Positions 1 through 8,060 of a stretch of DNA of 41,584 nucleotides are shown one piece after another. The translations under genes were made by a program, and so were the position numbers. The stretch lies in contig NZ_WMJX01000018.1 in the NCBI RefSeq assembly GCF_009711045.1, forward strand, positions 13,770 to 55,353, read 5' to 3'. The stretch is from Myroides albus (lineage in GTDB: Bacteria > Bacteroidota > Bacteroidia > Flavobacteriales > Flavobacteriaceae). The notes under the pieces are model-generated. The model made no database searches, was not told the origin of the DNA, and saw only the letters and a list, made by a program, of their open reading frames with translations. The first letter of the stretch is position 1. Each line of letters opens with the position of its first letter.

Positions 1-11
1 TTTTGCGAGTG

Positions 12-41
12 CAAAGATAACACGCTTTTTGAATCTTACAA
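12..41 (-). promoter_or_regulatory. Promoter reading off the left edge
   Basis: On the minus strand there is TTG (39-41), a 19-nt spacer and TATCTTTG (12-19). This is an exact match to the Bacteroidota primary sigma consensus TTG-N17-23-TAnnTTTG. It would drive a minus-strand gene lying beyond the left edge of the window. The -33 TTG sits inside the hairpin at 38-55. Confidence 0.6.
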
Positions 42-60
42 GCCTTTCGGCTTGTTTTTG
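38..60 (+). terminator. Plus-direction hairpin terminator
   Basis: ACAAGCC (38-44) pairs perfectly with GGCTTGT (49-55) across a TTTC loop. A T-run follows on the plus strand only. It would stop a plus-strand transcript arriving from beyond the left edge. It lies just past the 3' end of the minus-strand gene at 76-339. Confidence 0.5.
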
Positions 61-75
61 TATTCTTTTTTTAGA

Positions 76-339
76 CTACAATGCGTTAATTTTCTCAACT
101 AACTGACCTGCAACATTTTCTAATTTTGAGTAAACTCCTTTAAAATGTGCTTTTTTATTTTCAACGTTTTTAGCGTTTACTGCTTCAATTAATTCATCGA
201 ATGAAGTTAATGTTTCTTCTAACAACGCTTCAGTTTGTGGAGTTGCTCCATCAGTTGCCATTTCGTGAATATAAATAGCTTGGATAATGTCTCCTAATAC
301 GTAATGAATATCCTTTTTTAAGTTTTTTACACTTGCCAT
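76..339 (-). CDS. Small conserved flavobacterial protein, function unknown
   Basis: This 87-residue protein has no signal peptide or membrane segment and looks mostly alpha-helical. It has a lysine-rich N-terminus (KNLKKD) and an acidic middle, with many Glu, Ala and Asn residues. I recognise it only as the type of small cytoplasmic protein common in Flavobacteriaceae and cannot assign a function. A minus-strand TAGCTTTG box at 371-378, just upstream of the start, fits a promoter, but no good -33 TTG lies at the right distance. The gene points the same way as manA and follows it by about 70 bp. The ATG at 337-339 is the only reasonable start. Confidence 0.75.
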   Translation of the reverse strand: MASVKNLKKDIHYVLGDIIQAIYIHEMATDGATPQTEALLEETLTSFDELIEAVNAKNVENKKAHFKGVYSKLENVAGQLVEKINAL

Positions 340-407
340 ATTAATCTAATTTATGGGTTAAAATTTTGAACAAAGCTACAACTTTAATACTATACTTTAT
401 AGTCTTT

Positions 408-1376
408 TTACGAAACAAATATTTCTAATAAAGTCGCTTTACCTTCTATAGAAAATTCAGCAATAGCAGCTGGTATTAATATACTATCTCCTTTGCTAAA
501 CTCATATTTATCTTGATTTATTACGAATGTACAATCTCCTTCTGTACACACGTAAAAGTGGAATCTATCAATTGCCTTTTTTAGGTGATACACCTCTTTT
601 AAAGGAATGTAATTCACTGAAAAATAAGGACATTCAACAATAGAATTTGCTACATTTTCTTTTTTCTCATAAACCAACTCTACTTGTTTTGGCTCATAAT
701 TAATCGCGTCTTTAGCTAAGTCTACGTGTAACTCTCTTGAATTGCCTTCAGCATCAACTCTATCCCAATCGTATACTCGATAAGTTATATCAGAAGTTTG
801 TTGAATTTCTGCTAATAGTACTCCCCCACCAATGGCGTGAACAGTCCCTGTCTCAATAAAAAAAACATCCCCTTTCTCTACCAAAATTTCATTTAGAATA
901 GAAGGTAATGTCTTGTTTTCGAGATGCTTCATATAATCCTCTTGATGTACTCCATCCTTAAAATCCACCACAACTCTCGCACCTGGGTCTGCTTGCATAA
1001 CATACCACATTTCGGTCTTACCTAAAGATTGATGTCTTTTCATCGCAAGTTCATCATTAGGGTGTAATTGTATAGACAAATCCTCCTTGGCATCTAAAAA
1101 TTTAAATAACAATGGAAATTGTTTGCCAAAGCGATTGTATATATAACTACCTAATAATTCCTCTGGATATTGGTTTATGAGCTCTTCTAAATCGCAACCT
1201 TTATAAGTTCCATTTGCTACAATACTAACATTATCTGTAACTCCAGAAACTTCCCAACTCTCTCCAACTTGATCAGAATGTATTTCTTTTCCTAATACTG
1301 TATTTAATTTTGTACCGCCCCATATGCGATCTTTTAGGATTGGTACAAATACGATAGGATATTGAATAAAACTCAT
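408..1376 (-). CDS. manA: Mannose-6-phosphate isomerase, class I
   Basis: It interconverts mannose 6-phosphate and fructose 6-phosphate in the cytoplasm. This feeds GDP-mannose synthesis for surface sugars or lets mannose enter glycolysis. The metal ligands of the type I (cupin) family are visible: Gln103 and His105 in LSIQLHPND, Glu122 in KTEMW, and His180 in GTVHAIGGG. At 322 residues it is the short bacterial form, comparable to Bacillus ManA/Pmi and shorter than the roughly 390-residue E. coli enzyme. The C-terminal part is a second cupin-like beta domain. It has its own upstream promoter at 1446-1472, so it is probably transcribed apart from idi-queD. Family call is firm; preference for mannose over a related sugar is inferred. 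Confidence 0.93.
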   Translation of the reverse strand: MSFIQYPIVFVPILKDRIWGGTKLNTVLGKEIHSDQVGESWEVSGVTDNVSIVANGTYKGCDLEELINQYPEELLGSYIYNRFGKQFPLLFKFLDAKEDLSIQLHPNDELAMKRHQSLGKTEMWYVMQADPGARVVVDFKDGVHQEDYMKHLENKTLPSILNEILVEKGDVFFIETGTVHAIGGGVLLAEIQQTSDITYRVYDWDRVDAEGNSRELHVDLAKDAINYEPKQVELVYEKKENVANSIVECPYFSVNYIPLKEVYHLKKAIDRFHFYVCTEGDCTFVINQDKYEFSKGDSILIPAAIAEFSIEGKATLLEIFVS

Positions 1377-1445
1377 ATAATATTTTTCCTATTATAAAAC
1401 ATGTAGGCTAAACCTACCTCTCTTCCCTTAAAAAAATTCAAGCTA

Positions 1446-1472
1446 CAAATTTACGAATTTTAGTATATACAA
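1446..1472 (-). promoter_or_regulatory. Promoter of manA
   Basis: Minus strand: TTG (1470-1472), a 16-nt spacer and TAAATTTG (1446-1453). The -7 box is exact and the spacer is one base short of the usual range. The transcript would start near 1439, giving a leader of about 60 nt. Confidence 0.5.
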
Positions 1473-1481
1473 AACGTATTT

Positions 1482-1895
1482 TTAAAAATCTCCTTTAAAA
1501 GAAACAAAATTACGAGCAGTTTCATATAACACCACCTCTAAATCCTTGTCTTCGCTAATAAAAGGTCTTAATTTTTTCCAGATAACCACAGCTATATTTT
1601 CTGCAGTTGGATTCAATTCTGCAAATTCCGCAACATCTAAGTTCAAGTTTTTGTGATCAAAAGCTTCTTCTATTTCAGCCTTTATCAAATCAGACAACTC
1701 TTTTAAATCCATAACGAACCCAGTTTCTGGATCTAACTCTCCTGTTACATGTACAATCAATTCATAATTATGTCCATGGTAATTAGGGTTATTGCACTTC
1801 CCAAAGACAAGTTGGTTTTTCTTATCGTCCCAATTTTTATTAAATAATCGATGGGCTGCGTTAAAATGTGATTTTCTACTGATTGTTAAGCGCAT
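1482..1895 (-). CDS. queD: 6-carboxytetrahydropterin synthase / 6-pyruvoyl-tetrahydropterin synthase family
   Basis: The 137-residue enzyme belongs to the PTPS fold family. In bacteria it usually turns dihydroneopterin triphosphate into 6-carboxytetrahydropterin for queuosine synthesis. Zinc ligands are His15 (FNAAHRL), His40 and His42 (YHGHNY). Cys34, Asp80-His81 and Glu125 match the catalytic residues. The Cys-to-HGH spacing (C-N5-HGH) resembles PTPS-type members, so a tetrahydropterin role cannot be excluded. It follows idi by 3 bp, which indicates cotranscription. No other queuosine genes (queC, queE, queF) are in the window. Confidence 0.85.
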   Translation of the reverse strand: MRLTISRKSHFNAAHRLFNKNWDDKKNQLVFGKCNNPNYHGHNYELIVHVTGELDPETGFVMDLKELSDLIKAEIEEAFDHKNLNLDVAEFAELNPTAENIAVVIWKKLRPFISEDKDLEVVLYETARNFVSFKGDF

Positions 1896-1898
1896 AAT

Positions 1899-2426
1899 TT
1901 ACTTTTTTTGAGCTTCAATAAAATGGTAAAATTTCGAGAATATGATTTTAAACCATGCGGTATATAGTTCGGGTTGTTTTTCCATATCTTCTTTAATGTC
2001 ATCTATCCCCATCCACTTCCAAGCTTCTACTTCTTCTCGGTTAACAGTTGGTTCGCCATTGTAATATCCTATCATTACATGATCAAACTCATGCTCTGTC
2101 AATCCATTGTCAAACGGAGCTTTATAAATAAAACTAAAAACGTCTTTTAACGGTACTTCAAAACCCATTTCTTCCACCATTCTCCTTCTACCTGCTTCTA
2201 TATTTGTTTCTCCTGCTCGTTGATGACTACAACAAGTATTGGTCCATAATAAAGGGGAGTGATATTTTTCTGATGCTCTTTGTTGGAGCATAACTTCATT
2301 CTTGTCATTTAAAATAAAAACTGAAAAGGCACGATGCAACAAAGCTTTCTCATGAGCTTCAATTTTTTCCATTACTCCTATTTCCTCGTCGTTTTCATTA
2401 ACTAATATTACAAATTCTTTTGCCAT
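1899..2426 (-). CDS. idi: Isopentenyl-diphosphate delta-isomerase, type I
   Basis: It interconverts isopentenyl and dimethylallyl diphosphate, balancing the two C5 units for quinones, undecaprenyl carriers and carotenoid or flexirubin-type pigments. The 175-residue protein has the Nudix-like fold of type I IDI. His25 and His32 are metal ligands. The catalytic cysteine is Cys66 in TNTCCSHQ. The second catalytic region is EHEFDHV, with Glu111 and Glu113. It is the first gene of a two-gene unit with queD. A TATTTTTG -7 box at 2450-2457 on the minus strand lies just upstream, with no clear -33 element. Confidence 0.93.
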   Translation of the reverse strand: MAKEFVILVNENDEEIGVMEKIEAHEKALLHRAFSVFILNDKNEVMLQQRASEKYHSPLLWTNTCCSHQRAGETNIEAGRRRMVEEMGFEVPLKDVFSFIYKAPFDNGLTEHEFDHVMIGYYNGEPTVNREEVEAWKWMGIDDIKEDMEKQPELYTAWFKIIFSKFYHFIEAQKK

Positions 2427-3052
2427 TTCTTTTTTAATTATATCAAATCCAAAAATACAAAAAAAGAAACTGTTTATCTAATTACTTCTCTCAATGCCCA
2501 ATGTTTTGCTGTGATTTGTTTGTTTCCAAACTCAAAACATTTTATGTGATTCAAAAACAAGCCCATGCATTATTCTCGATTCTCTTATTGGCAACACTTT
2601 ACCTAATCACTTGCCTTTTGACTAACACTTCCACTTAAGACTCAGACCTCTCTTTAAAGCAATGCTAAGATCAATCCCATTAGCACTTCACCAACCACTA
2701 ATTTATCTCTGTTTGCAATTCAAAATTCAATTGTTTAATCTATTTAAAACAACAGTACAACTGCTAATGAAATTTGAAAACAAAAGGGGGTGGTCGGCTT
2801 GTGATCGGCATGTGGTCGGCTTATGATCGGCTTATGATCGGCTTATTTACCCTGTTTTTTAGCCGACCACCTACCTATCAATATGAAATCATACACCTAA
2901 CATTTCCTTTGAATGCTAACACTACTTAACACCCTATATACCACAATCGCGATGATTAAAACACAAGAGGCCACCACATACAAACGACGCGATATGATTC
3001 ATTCTGATGTTCACTATTGCTTTGGATTGAATACTGTTAAAGATTCGCTTAC
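2427..3052. other. Non-coding stretch between idi and the 84-aa gene
   Basis: About 630 bases carry no convincing reading frame on either strand. The recognisable content is the idi -7 box at the left end, the 11-bp repeat array with inverted partner (2789-2871), and the promoter of the next gene at the right end. The rest is AT-rich and unremarkable. Confidence 0.6.
2789..2871. repeat. 11-bp tandem repeat array with inverted terminal copy
   Basis: Five adjacent 11-bp units run from 2790 to 2844: GTGGTCGGCTT, GTGATCGGCAT, GTGGTCGGCTT, ATGATCGGCTT and ATGATCGGCTT. All share TCGGC. After a 16-nt spacer, AGCCGACCACC (2861-2871) is the perfect reverse complement of 2789-2799. Each direct unit could pair partly with the single inverted copy, so alternative hairpins are possible. 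The GC-rich units stand out in this AT-rich DNA. No T-run follows on the plus strand. Confidence 0.8.
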
Positions 3053-3080
3053 TTGAATCAACATATTTTATTTACTTTTG
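3053..3080 (+). promoter_or_regulatory. Promoter of the 84-aa gene and DUF805 gene
   Basis: TTG (3053-3055), a 17-nt spacer and TACTTTTG (3073-3080) match the Bacteroidota consensus. Transcription would begin near 3087, leaving a leader of only about 13 nt before the ATG at 3100. Confidence 0.65.
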
Positions 3081-3099
3081 ACAAGAACTTTACAACACT

Positions 3100-3354
3100 A
3101 TGGAACGAAAAATAAAATTAATCTGGGACTTCAGAGGACCTGGAGCTTCAAAAACAGCAGAACACCATGTCATTCACTTAAAAGAGTACATCGCAATCGA
3201 AAAACTTCCTATTGCGATAATTGACATGGAAAATATAAACGAATCATACAGCTTGGCTTATATTGTCGTAAATGATGAGCAAATGCTCCAACTAAGAGAT
3301 GTCCTAAAACCACATCGTGGAGAGTTGTACGAAGGAGATATAACTCATAATTAA
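3100..3354 (+). CDS. Small conserved protein, function unknown
   Basis: This 84-residue soluble protein starts MERKIKLIWDFRGPGA and contains an alternating beta/alpha pattern. A His pair (EHHVIHL) near residue 22 and a C-terminal basic-acidic tail (LKPHRGELYEGD) are notable. I recognise the general type as a short conserved Bacteroidota protein but know of no function. It sits behind a near-ideal promoter and 12 bp ahead of the DUF805 gene, so the two are probably one transcript. The good promoter and clean start argue that it is real. Confidence 0.7.
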   Translation: MERKIKLIWDFRGPGASKTAEHHVIHLKEYIAIEKLPIAIIDMENINESYSLAYIVVNDEQMLQLRDVLKPHRGELYEGDITHN

Positions 3355-3366
3355 ATCTAAAACCAA

Positions 3367-3750
3367 GTGCTAAACAACTTTTTCTCCAAGATCTATTACT
3401 ATCTTTTTAACATAACCGGGAGAGCTAATAGAACCGAATATTTTATTTATTCGATAATCTATGCATTGACGACTATTGTTATTTATCGCTTGATAGACAA
3501 TATCGACCTTTACAACCGCAGCATTTTAAACTGGCCATATGCTTTAGTATTGCATATCCTAATCACTACCCCTACAATGGCTGCAACCACGCGTAGACTA
3601 AAAGACGCTAATTTGTCTTTACATTGGTTTTTACTCTATTTGATACCTGTTGTTAAGTACTTTTTAATTATTTATCTCTGTATCAAAAAGACATCAGTTA
3701 ATAATAAGACTATAGCAACAGACCGTGAGCGCATTCTTTATAAGGACTAA
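3367..3750 (+). CDS. DUF805-family small inner-membrane protein
   Basis: The 127-residue protein has the DUF805 hallmarks: an N-terminal GRANRTEYF motif (residues 18-26) before the first membrane helix, and TTRRLKDANLS (about 74-84) between later helices. Three to four transmembrane segments are visible. The family is widespread in bacteria without an assigned biochemical role. Translation appears to start at GTG (3367), because the next in-frame Met is at about residue 71, inside the domain. It lies 12 bp after the 84-aa gene and ends before the bidirectional terminator at 3888-3924. Confidence 0.8.
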   Translation: MLNNFFSKIYYYLFNITGRANRTEYFIYSIIYALTTIVIYRLIDNIDLYNRSILNWPYALVLHILITTPTMAATTRRLKDANLSLHWFLLYLIPVVKYFLIIYLCIKKTSVNNKTIATDRERILYKD

Positions 3751-3887
3751 ACGACAGATTTACACATATCAAAAGGTGTATCAATGCGAATTAAGTTTAG
3801 TACTACACTGTTATGAGTACAACAAATAAGTTCAATAATACACAACGTACTATTTCCTAATCATAGAATGATGAATACAAATCAATA

Positions 3888-3924
3888 AAAAAGCGAGTTT
3901 CTATAAATTAGAAACTCGCTTTTT
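3888..3924. terminator. Bidirectional terminator between DUF805 gene and recQ
   Basis: A perfect 16-bp stem (3888-3903 with 3909-3924) closes a 5-nt loop. The arms begin with A-runs and end with T-runs, so it can terminate both converging transcripts. Confidence 0.85.
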
Positions 3925-3950
3925 ATATTTTAATTTATCAGTTAACAAAT

Positions 3951-6146
3951 CTAATTTGCCTCTTTACTCATAAATTGAATTCTCATCAATCGTAGTTCAT
4001 CGGTATCATAATCACCTTCAAATTCCGCCATTGCAACTTTAATATTGTCTGTCTCAGATTCCATAAAGTAATCGTAGATTTCTTCTTGACTATCTTCATC
4101 AAGTACTTCCTCTAACCAGTAATCAATATTCAATTTAGTACCAGAGTAAACAATCTGCTCCATTTCTTTCAATAGACCATCCATGTCTAATCCTTTTGCT
4201 TTGGCAATATCATCAAGCGAAAGTTTTCTATCAACACTCTGAATAATGTATAATTTAAGAGCAGAGTTAGCACCTGTAGACTTCACCACTAAATCGTCCG
4301 GTCGAATAATGTCGTTTTCCTCTACATATTTCTTTATTACTTCGACAAATTCTTTACCATATTTCTTGGCCTTACCATCACTAACTCCAATGATATTTGC
4401 CATTTCCTCAAGAGTAATAGGGTACTTCAGCCCCATTTCTTCTAATGAAGGATCTTGAAACACCACAAAAGGTGGTACACTTGATTTCTTGGCAACTTTC
4501 TTACGTAAATCTTTCAAAATACCAATCAGTACCTCGTCTACCACAGAGGCAGATTTTGAAACACCTAAATCTTGTTCGCTATCTGAGATTGAATATACGT
4601 GATCTTCAGTCATCAAGAAAGAGTAAGGTTTCTCCAAATACTCAAGTCCTGCCTCAGTAGATTTCAAAACACCATAAGTCTCAATATCTTTTTTCAATAG
4701 TCCTGCAACAAGCATTTGACGAATCAAAGCCATCCAGTACTTATCGTCGTGTTCTTTTCCACAACCAAAATAAACTTGATTATCCGTTTTATTCACTTTA
4801 ATTAAAGCATTAAGCTTTCCAAGCAAAGTATTCACCACTTCTTTAGTCTTGTAAATCTGTTTGGTATCGCGAACGACTTCAATTACCTTCTTGACACTAT
4901 CTTGAGCCTCGATTTTACTCTTGGGATTTCGGACGTTGTCATCCATATCAGCACCTTCGCCATTTACTTCATCAAATTCTTCTCCAAAATAGTGAAGTAA
5001 GAATTTTCTTCTCGACATAGAAGTTTCAGCATATCCAACTACTTCTTGTAATAGTGCAAAGCCAATTTCTTGTTCCGCAATTGGCTTTCCTGCCATAAAC
5101 TTCTCAAGTTTCTCTATATCTTTATAAGAGTAATAAGCAAGGCAATATCCCTCACCGCCATCACGACCAGCCCTACCAGTTTCCTGATAATAACTCTCAA
5201 GCGATTTCGGTATATCGTGGTGGATTACATATCTCACATCTGGTTTATCGATTCCCATACCAAAAGCAATTGTTGCAACAACAACATCTACTTCTTCCAT
5301 CAAGAACATGTCTTGGTGTTTTGCACGAGTTTTAGCATCTAATCCAGCATGATATGGAACAGCACTAATACCGTTTACTTGCAAAACATTCGCAATTTCT
5401 TCTACTTTCTTACGACTCAAACAGTATATTACACCTGATTTACCTTCTCTCTGTTTAATAAAGCGAATGATGTCAGATTCAACATTTTTAGTTTTGGGTC
5501 TAATTTCATAAAACAAGTTAGGTCTATTAAAAGAAGCCTTAAACACGTTTGCATTTGGAATCTCCAAGTTCTTAAGAATATCCTCTTGAACCTTTGGAGT
5601 TGCAGTTGCAGTTAACCCTATAATAGGAATATCTCCTAATTGCTTTATGATATTTCGAAGATTTCTATATTCTGGACGGAAGTCATGCCCCCATTCAGAT
5701 ATACAGTGAGCTTCATCTATTGCGACAAAAGAAAGCTTTTCTCCTTGTAAAAAAGTGACATATTCTTCTTTTGTTAAAGATTCAGGAGCAACGTATAACA
5801 ATTTAGTTACACCATTTTTAATATCTTGCTTAACTTGATTCACCTCTGTTTTAGTAAGAGATGAATTCAATACATGCGCAATACCGTGCTCTGTTGACAA
5901 ACTGCGTATTGCATCTACTTGATTCTTCATCAATGCAATAAGCGGTGAAACAACAATAGCAGTACCTTCCAGAACTAAAGCTGGTAATTGATAGCATAGA
6001 GATTTACCTCCCCCAGTAGGCATAATTACAAAAGTATTATGTCCCGAAATAATACTTTTAACTACATCCTCTTGTAGACCTTTAAACTGTGAAAAGCCGA
6101 AAAATCTCTTTAACTCCTTGTACAAGTCAAATTCAGTTGATTTCAT
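3951..6146 (-). CDS. recQ: ATP-dependent DNA helicase RecQ
   Basis: A 3'-5' superfamily 2 helicase used in recombinational repair and fork processing. Walker A is PTGGGKS (43-49), the DEAH box is at 144-147, the RecQ-specific loop runs on as CISEWGHDFRPEY, and motif VI is QETGRAGRDG (321-330). An RQC winged-helix region follows, then an HRDC domain at about 535-610. The C-terminal tail has a helix-turn-helix-like segment (about 640-665) and an acidic end. At 731 residues it is longer than E. coli RecQ (about 610). The RQC zinc-binding cysteines are absent: residues 377-410 read SMSRRKFLLHYFGEE, then an acidic linker without Cys. It converges on the DUF805 gene. Confidence 0.95.
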   Translation of the reverse strand: MKSTEFDLYKELKRFFGFSQFKGLQEDVVKSIISGHNTFVIMPTGGGKSLCYQLPALVLEGTAIVVSPLIALMKNQVDAIRSLSTEHGIAHVLNSSLTKTEVNQVKQDIKNGVTKLLYVAPESLTKEEYVTFLQGEKLSFVAIDEAHCISEWGHDFRPEYRNLRNIIKQLGDIPIIGLTATATPKVQEDILKNLEIPNANVFKASFNRPNLFYEIRPKTKNVESDIIRFIKQREGKSGVIYCLSRKKVEEIANVLQVNGISAVPYHAGLDAKTRAKHQDMFLMEEVDVVVATIAFGMGIDKPDVRYVIHHDIPKSLESYYQETGRAGRDGGEGYCLAYYSYKDIEKLEKFMAGKPIAEQEIGFALLQEVVGYAETSMSRRKFLLHYFGEEFDEVNGEGADMDDNVRNPKSKIEAQDSVKKVIEVVRDTKQIYKTKEVVNTLLGKLNALIKVNKTDNQVYFGCGKEHDDKYWMALIRQMLVAGLLKKDIETYGVLKSTEAGLEYLEKPYSFLMTEDHVYSISDSEQDLGVSKSASVVDEVLIGILKDLRKKVAKKSSVPPFVVFQDPSLEEMGLKYPITLEEMANIIGVSDGKAKKYGKEFVEVIKKYVEENDIIRPDDLVVKSTGANSALKLYIIQSVDRKLSLDDIAKAKGLDMDGLLKEMEQIVYSGTKLNIDYWLEEVLDEDSQEEIYDYFMESETDNIKVAMAEFEGDYDTDELRLMRIQFMSKEAN

Positions 6147-6168
6147 TATTTTTGTATGGTATTTTACA

Positions 6169-6176
6169 TAAATTTG
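6169..6176 (+). promoter_or_regulatory. Probable -7 box for kdsD-tatC-lptB
   Basis: TAAATTTG matches the TAnnTTTG consensus, but the nearest TTG (6152-6154) is only 14 nt upstream. A second match, TATTTTTG, lies at 6147-6154 against the recQ start codon. Confidence 0.35.
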
Positions 6177-6236
6177 CAGTACCTAAAGGTACAAAATTTC
6201 TTTAGTTCAATCCTAAACATTTAACATTCACTAATT

Positions 6237-7202
6237 TTGAATACAACATCAACTATACTGAATACTGCTAAAAACACTTTGTTATCTGAAAGTGAAAGCA
6301 TTAAGAAACTTGTTAATTATTTATCTGATGATTTTGCACATGCTGTTGAGGCTATCTTCAACTGCAAAGGGCGAATCGTAGTGACAGGAATAGGCAAAAG
6401 TGCACTAATTGGCGCAAAAATAGTAGCAACATTCAACTCAACAGGTACTCCAGCCATTTATATGCACGCTGCAGAAGCTGTACATGGTGACTTGGGAATC
6501 GTACAACCTGAAGATTGTGTCATTTGTATTTCAAATAGTGGAAATAGTCCAGAAATAAAAGTATTAACTCCATTGTTAACAAGACAAGGCAATAAATTAA
6601 TCGCCATAACAGCTAACGAAAACTCTTTCTTGGCGAAAGGCTCTGATTTTGTATTACTGTCAAAAGTAGACAGAGAAGCTGATCCAAATAATTTAGCCCC
6701 TATGAATAGTACAACAGCTCAATTAGTATTAGGAGATGCCCTTGCTGCTTGTTTAATTGAGTTAAAACAATTCACTTCAAATGACTTCGCAATGTATCAC
6801 CCTGGAGGAGCTTTAGGTAAAAAACTGTTATTATTGGTAAAGAACATCTTGAAAAGTCAAAACAAACCGGCAGTTTCACCTACATCTTCTATCAAAGATG
6901 TGATTGTCGAAATATCAGAAAAACGCCTCGGTGTGACAGCTGTAGTGGAAAATAATAAAATAATTGGTATCATTACAGACGGAGATTTGCGTCGTATGCT
7001 ACAAAAAAGCGATTCTTTAGCTAACTTTGTAGCCGCTGATATCATGACTCAACATCCAAAAACAATAGATGTCAACCAACATGTATCAAAAGCATTGTCG
7101 ATATTAGAGGATAATTCAATCACTCAACTATTGGTAACAGACAATGAAGAATACGCTGGTGTGATACATTTACATGATATCCTTAAAGAAGGAATAGTTT
7201 AA
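6237..7202 (+). CDS. kdsD: D-arabinose-5-phosphate isomerase (KpsF/GutQ family)
   Basis: It converts ribulose 5-phosphate to arabinose 5-phosphate, the first step towards Kdo for lipopolysaccharide. The N-terminal SIS domain (about 35-170) carries TGIGKSALIGAK, HAAEAVHGDLG and ISNSGNSPE. Two CBS domains fill the C-terminal half (about 205-321; ITDGDLRRML, IMTQHPKTI). Length (321) is normal. The only workable start is TTG at 6237, since the next in-frame Met is far inside the SIS domain. It is the first gene of a tight operon with tatC (4-nt gap) and lptB (2-nt gap), an all-envelope grouping that fits a Kdo role over a GutQ-like sugar role. Confidence 0.92.
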   Translation: MNTTSTILNTAKNTLLSESESIKKLVNYLSDDFAHAVEAIFNCKGRIVVTGIGKSALIGAKIVATFNSTGTPAIYMHAAEAVHGDLGIVQPEDCVICISNSGNSPEIKVLTPLLTRQGNKLIAITANENSFLAKGSDFVLLSKVDREADPNNLAPMNSTTAQLVLGDALAACLIELKQFTSNDFAMYHPGGALGKKLLLLVKNILKSQNKPAVSPTSSIKDVIVEISEKRLGVTAVVENNKIIGIITDGDLRRMLQKSDSLANFVAADIMTQHPKTIDVNQHVSKALSILEDNSITQLLVTDNEEYAGVIHLHDILKEGIV

Positions 7203-7206
7203 AATT

Positions 7207-8058
7207 ATGACGAAAAAAGTAAAGAACGAAAAAAAGGAAATGTCTTTCCTTGATCATTTAGAAGAATTACGTTGGTTATTGGTACGCTCATCTATATTTA
7301 TTTTAGGTGGAGGTGCTGTAGCATTCTTCTTTAGGGACTTCATCTTTAACACAGTAATCTTTGGCCCCAAAGATCCCAATTTCATTACATATAAAATGTT
7401 TTGCAAAGTAGCCCAATACTTTAATTTTGAAGATGGCTTTTGCAATCAAGAATTACCTTTCGAAATACAGAACCGTACAATGGATGGTCAATTCTCTGTA
7501 ATTATATGGACGTGTATCAGTGCAGGTTTCATAATTGCTGTGCCTTTTATTTTATGGGAAGTTTGGAAATTCATCAGCCCTGCTTTATACAAAAATGAAA
7601 AAAAATATGCGAAGCTATTTATTGTAGTATCCTCTTTGCTCTTCTTCTTGGGAGTATTATTTGGCTATTATATGATAACTCCATTATCGATTAATTTCTT
7701 AGCAAATATCCAGGTCAGCGAGATTGTCAAAAATCAAATTGATATAAACTCGTATATCAGTCTTGTTAAAACAACATCTATTGCCTGTGGATTAGTTTTT
7801 GAATTACCTATTATCATTTACTTTCTGTCTGTTATGAATTTAGTTACCCCTGAATTTTTAAGAGATTACAGAAAGTATGCGATTGTACTAATTTTGATTG
7901 TTGCGGCAGTCATTACACCTCCGGATGTGGTTAGTCAAATCATCGTATCAATACCTTTATTAATTCTCTATGAAGTTAGTATATATATTTCTAAATTCGT
8001 ACAAGGATCAAATAAGAGAAAAGAGTTAGCCAATACCAATATTACTAAATCAGAGTAA
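7207..8058 (+). CDS. tatC: Sec-independent protein translocase TatC
   Basis: The core receptor of the twin-arginine pathway, which exports folded proteins across the inner membrane. The N-terminus holds the conserved FLDHLEELR motif (about 14-22) before the first helix, and six membrane segments follow. A long loop between helices 1 and 2 (about residues 48-95) with two cysteines (KMFCKV, DGFCNQ) is larger than in E. coli TatC and is, as I recall, usual in Bacteroidota. Length is 283. No tatA or tatB gene is in the window. It lies between kdsD and lptB in one operon. Confidence 0.95.
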   Translation: MTKKVKNEKKEMSFLDHLEELRWLLVRSSIFILGGGAVAFFFRDFIFNTVIFGPKDPNFITYKMFCKVAQYFNFEDGFCNQELPFEIQNRTMDGQFSVIIWTCISAGFIIAVPFILWEVWKFISPALYKNEKKYAKLFIVVSSLLFFLGVLFGYYMITPLSINFLANIQVSEIVKNQIDINSYISLVKTTSIACGLVFELPIIIYFLSVMNLVTPEFLRDYRKYAIVLILIVAAVITPPDVVSQIIVSIPLLILYEVSIYISKFVQGSNKRKELANTNITKSE

Positions 8059-8060
8059 GA

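Noticed and set aside
2789..2871. CRISPR array
   Set aside because: The units are 11 bp and directly adjacent, with no spacers and no cas genes.
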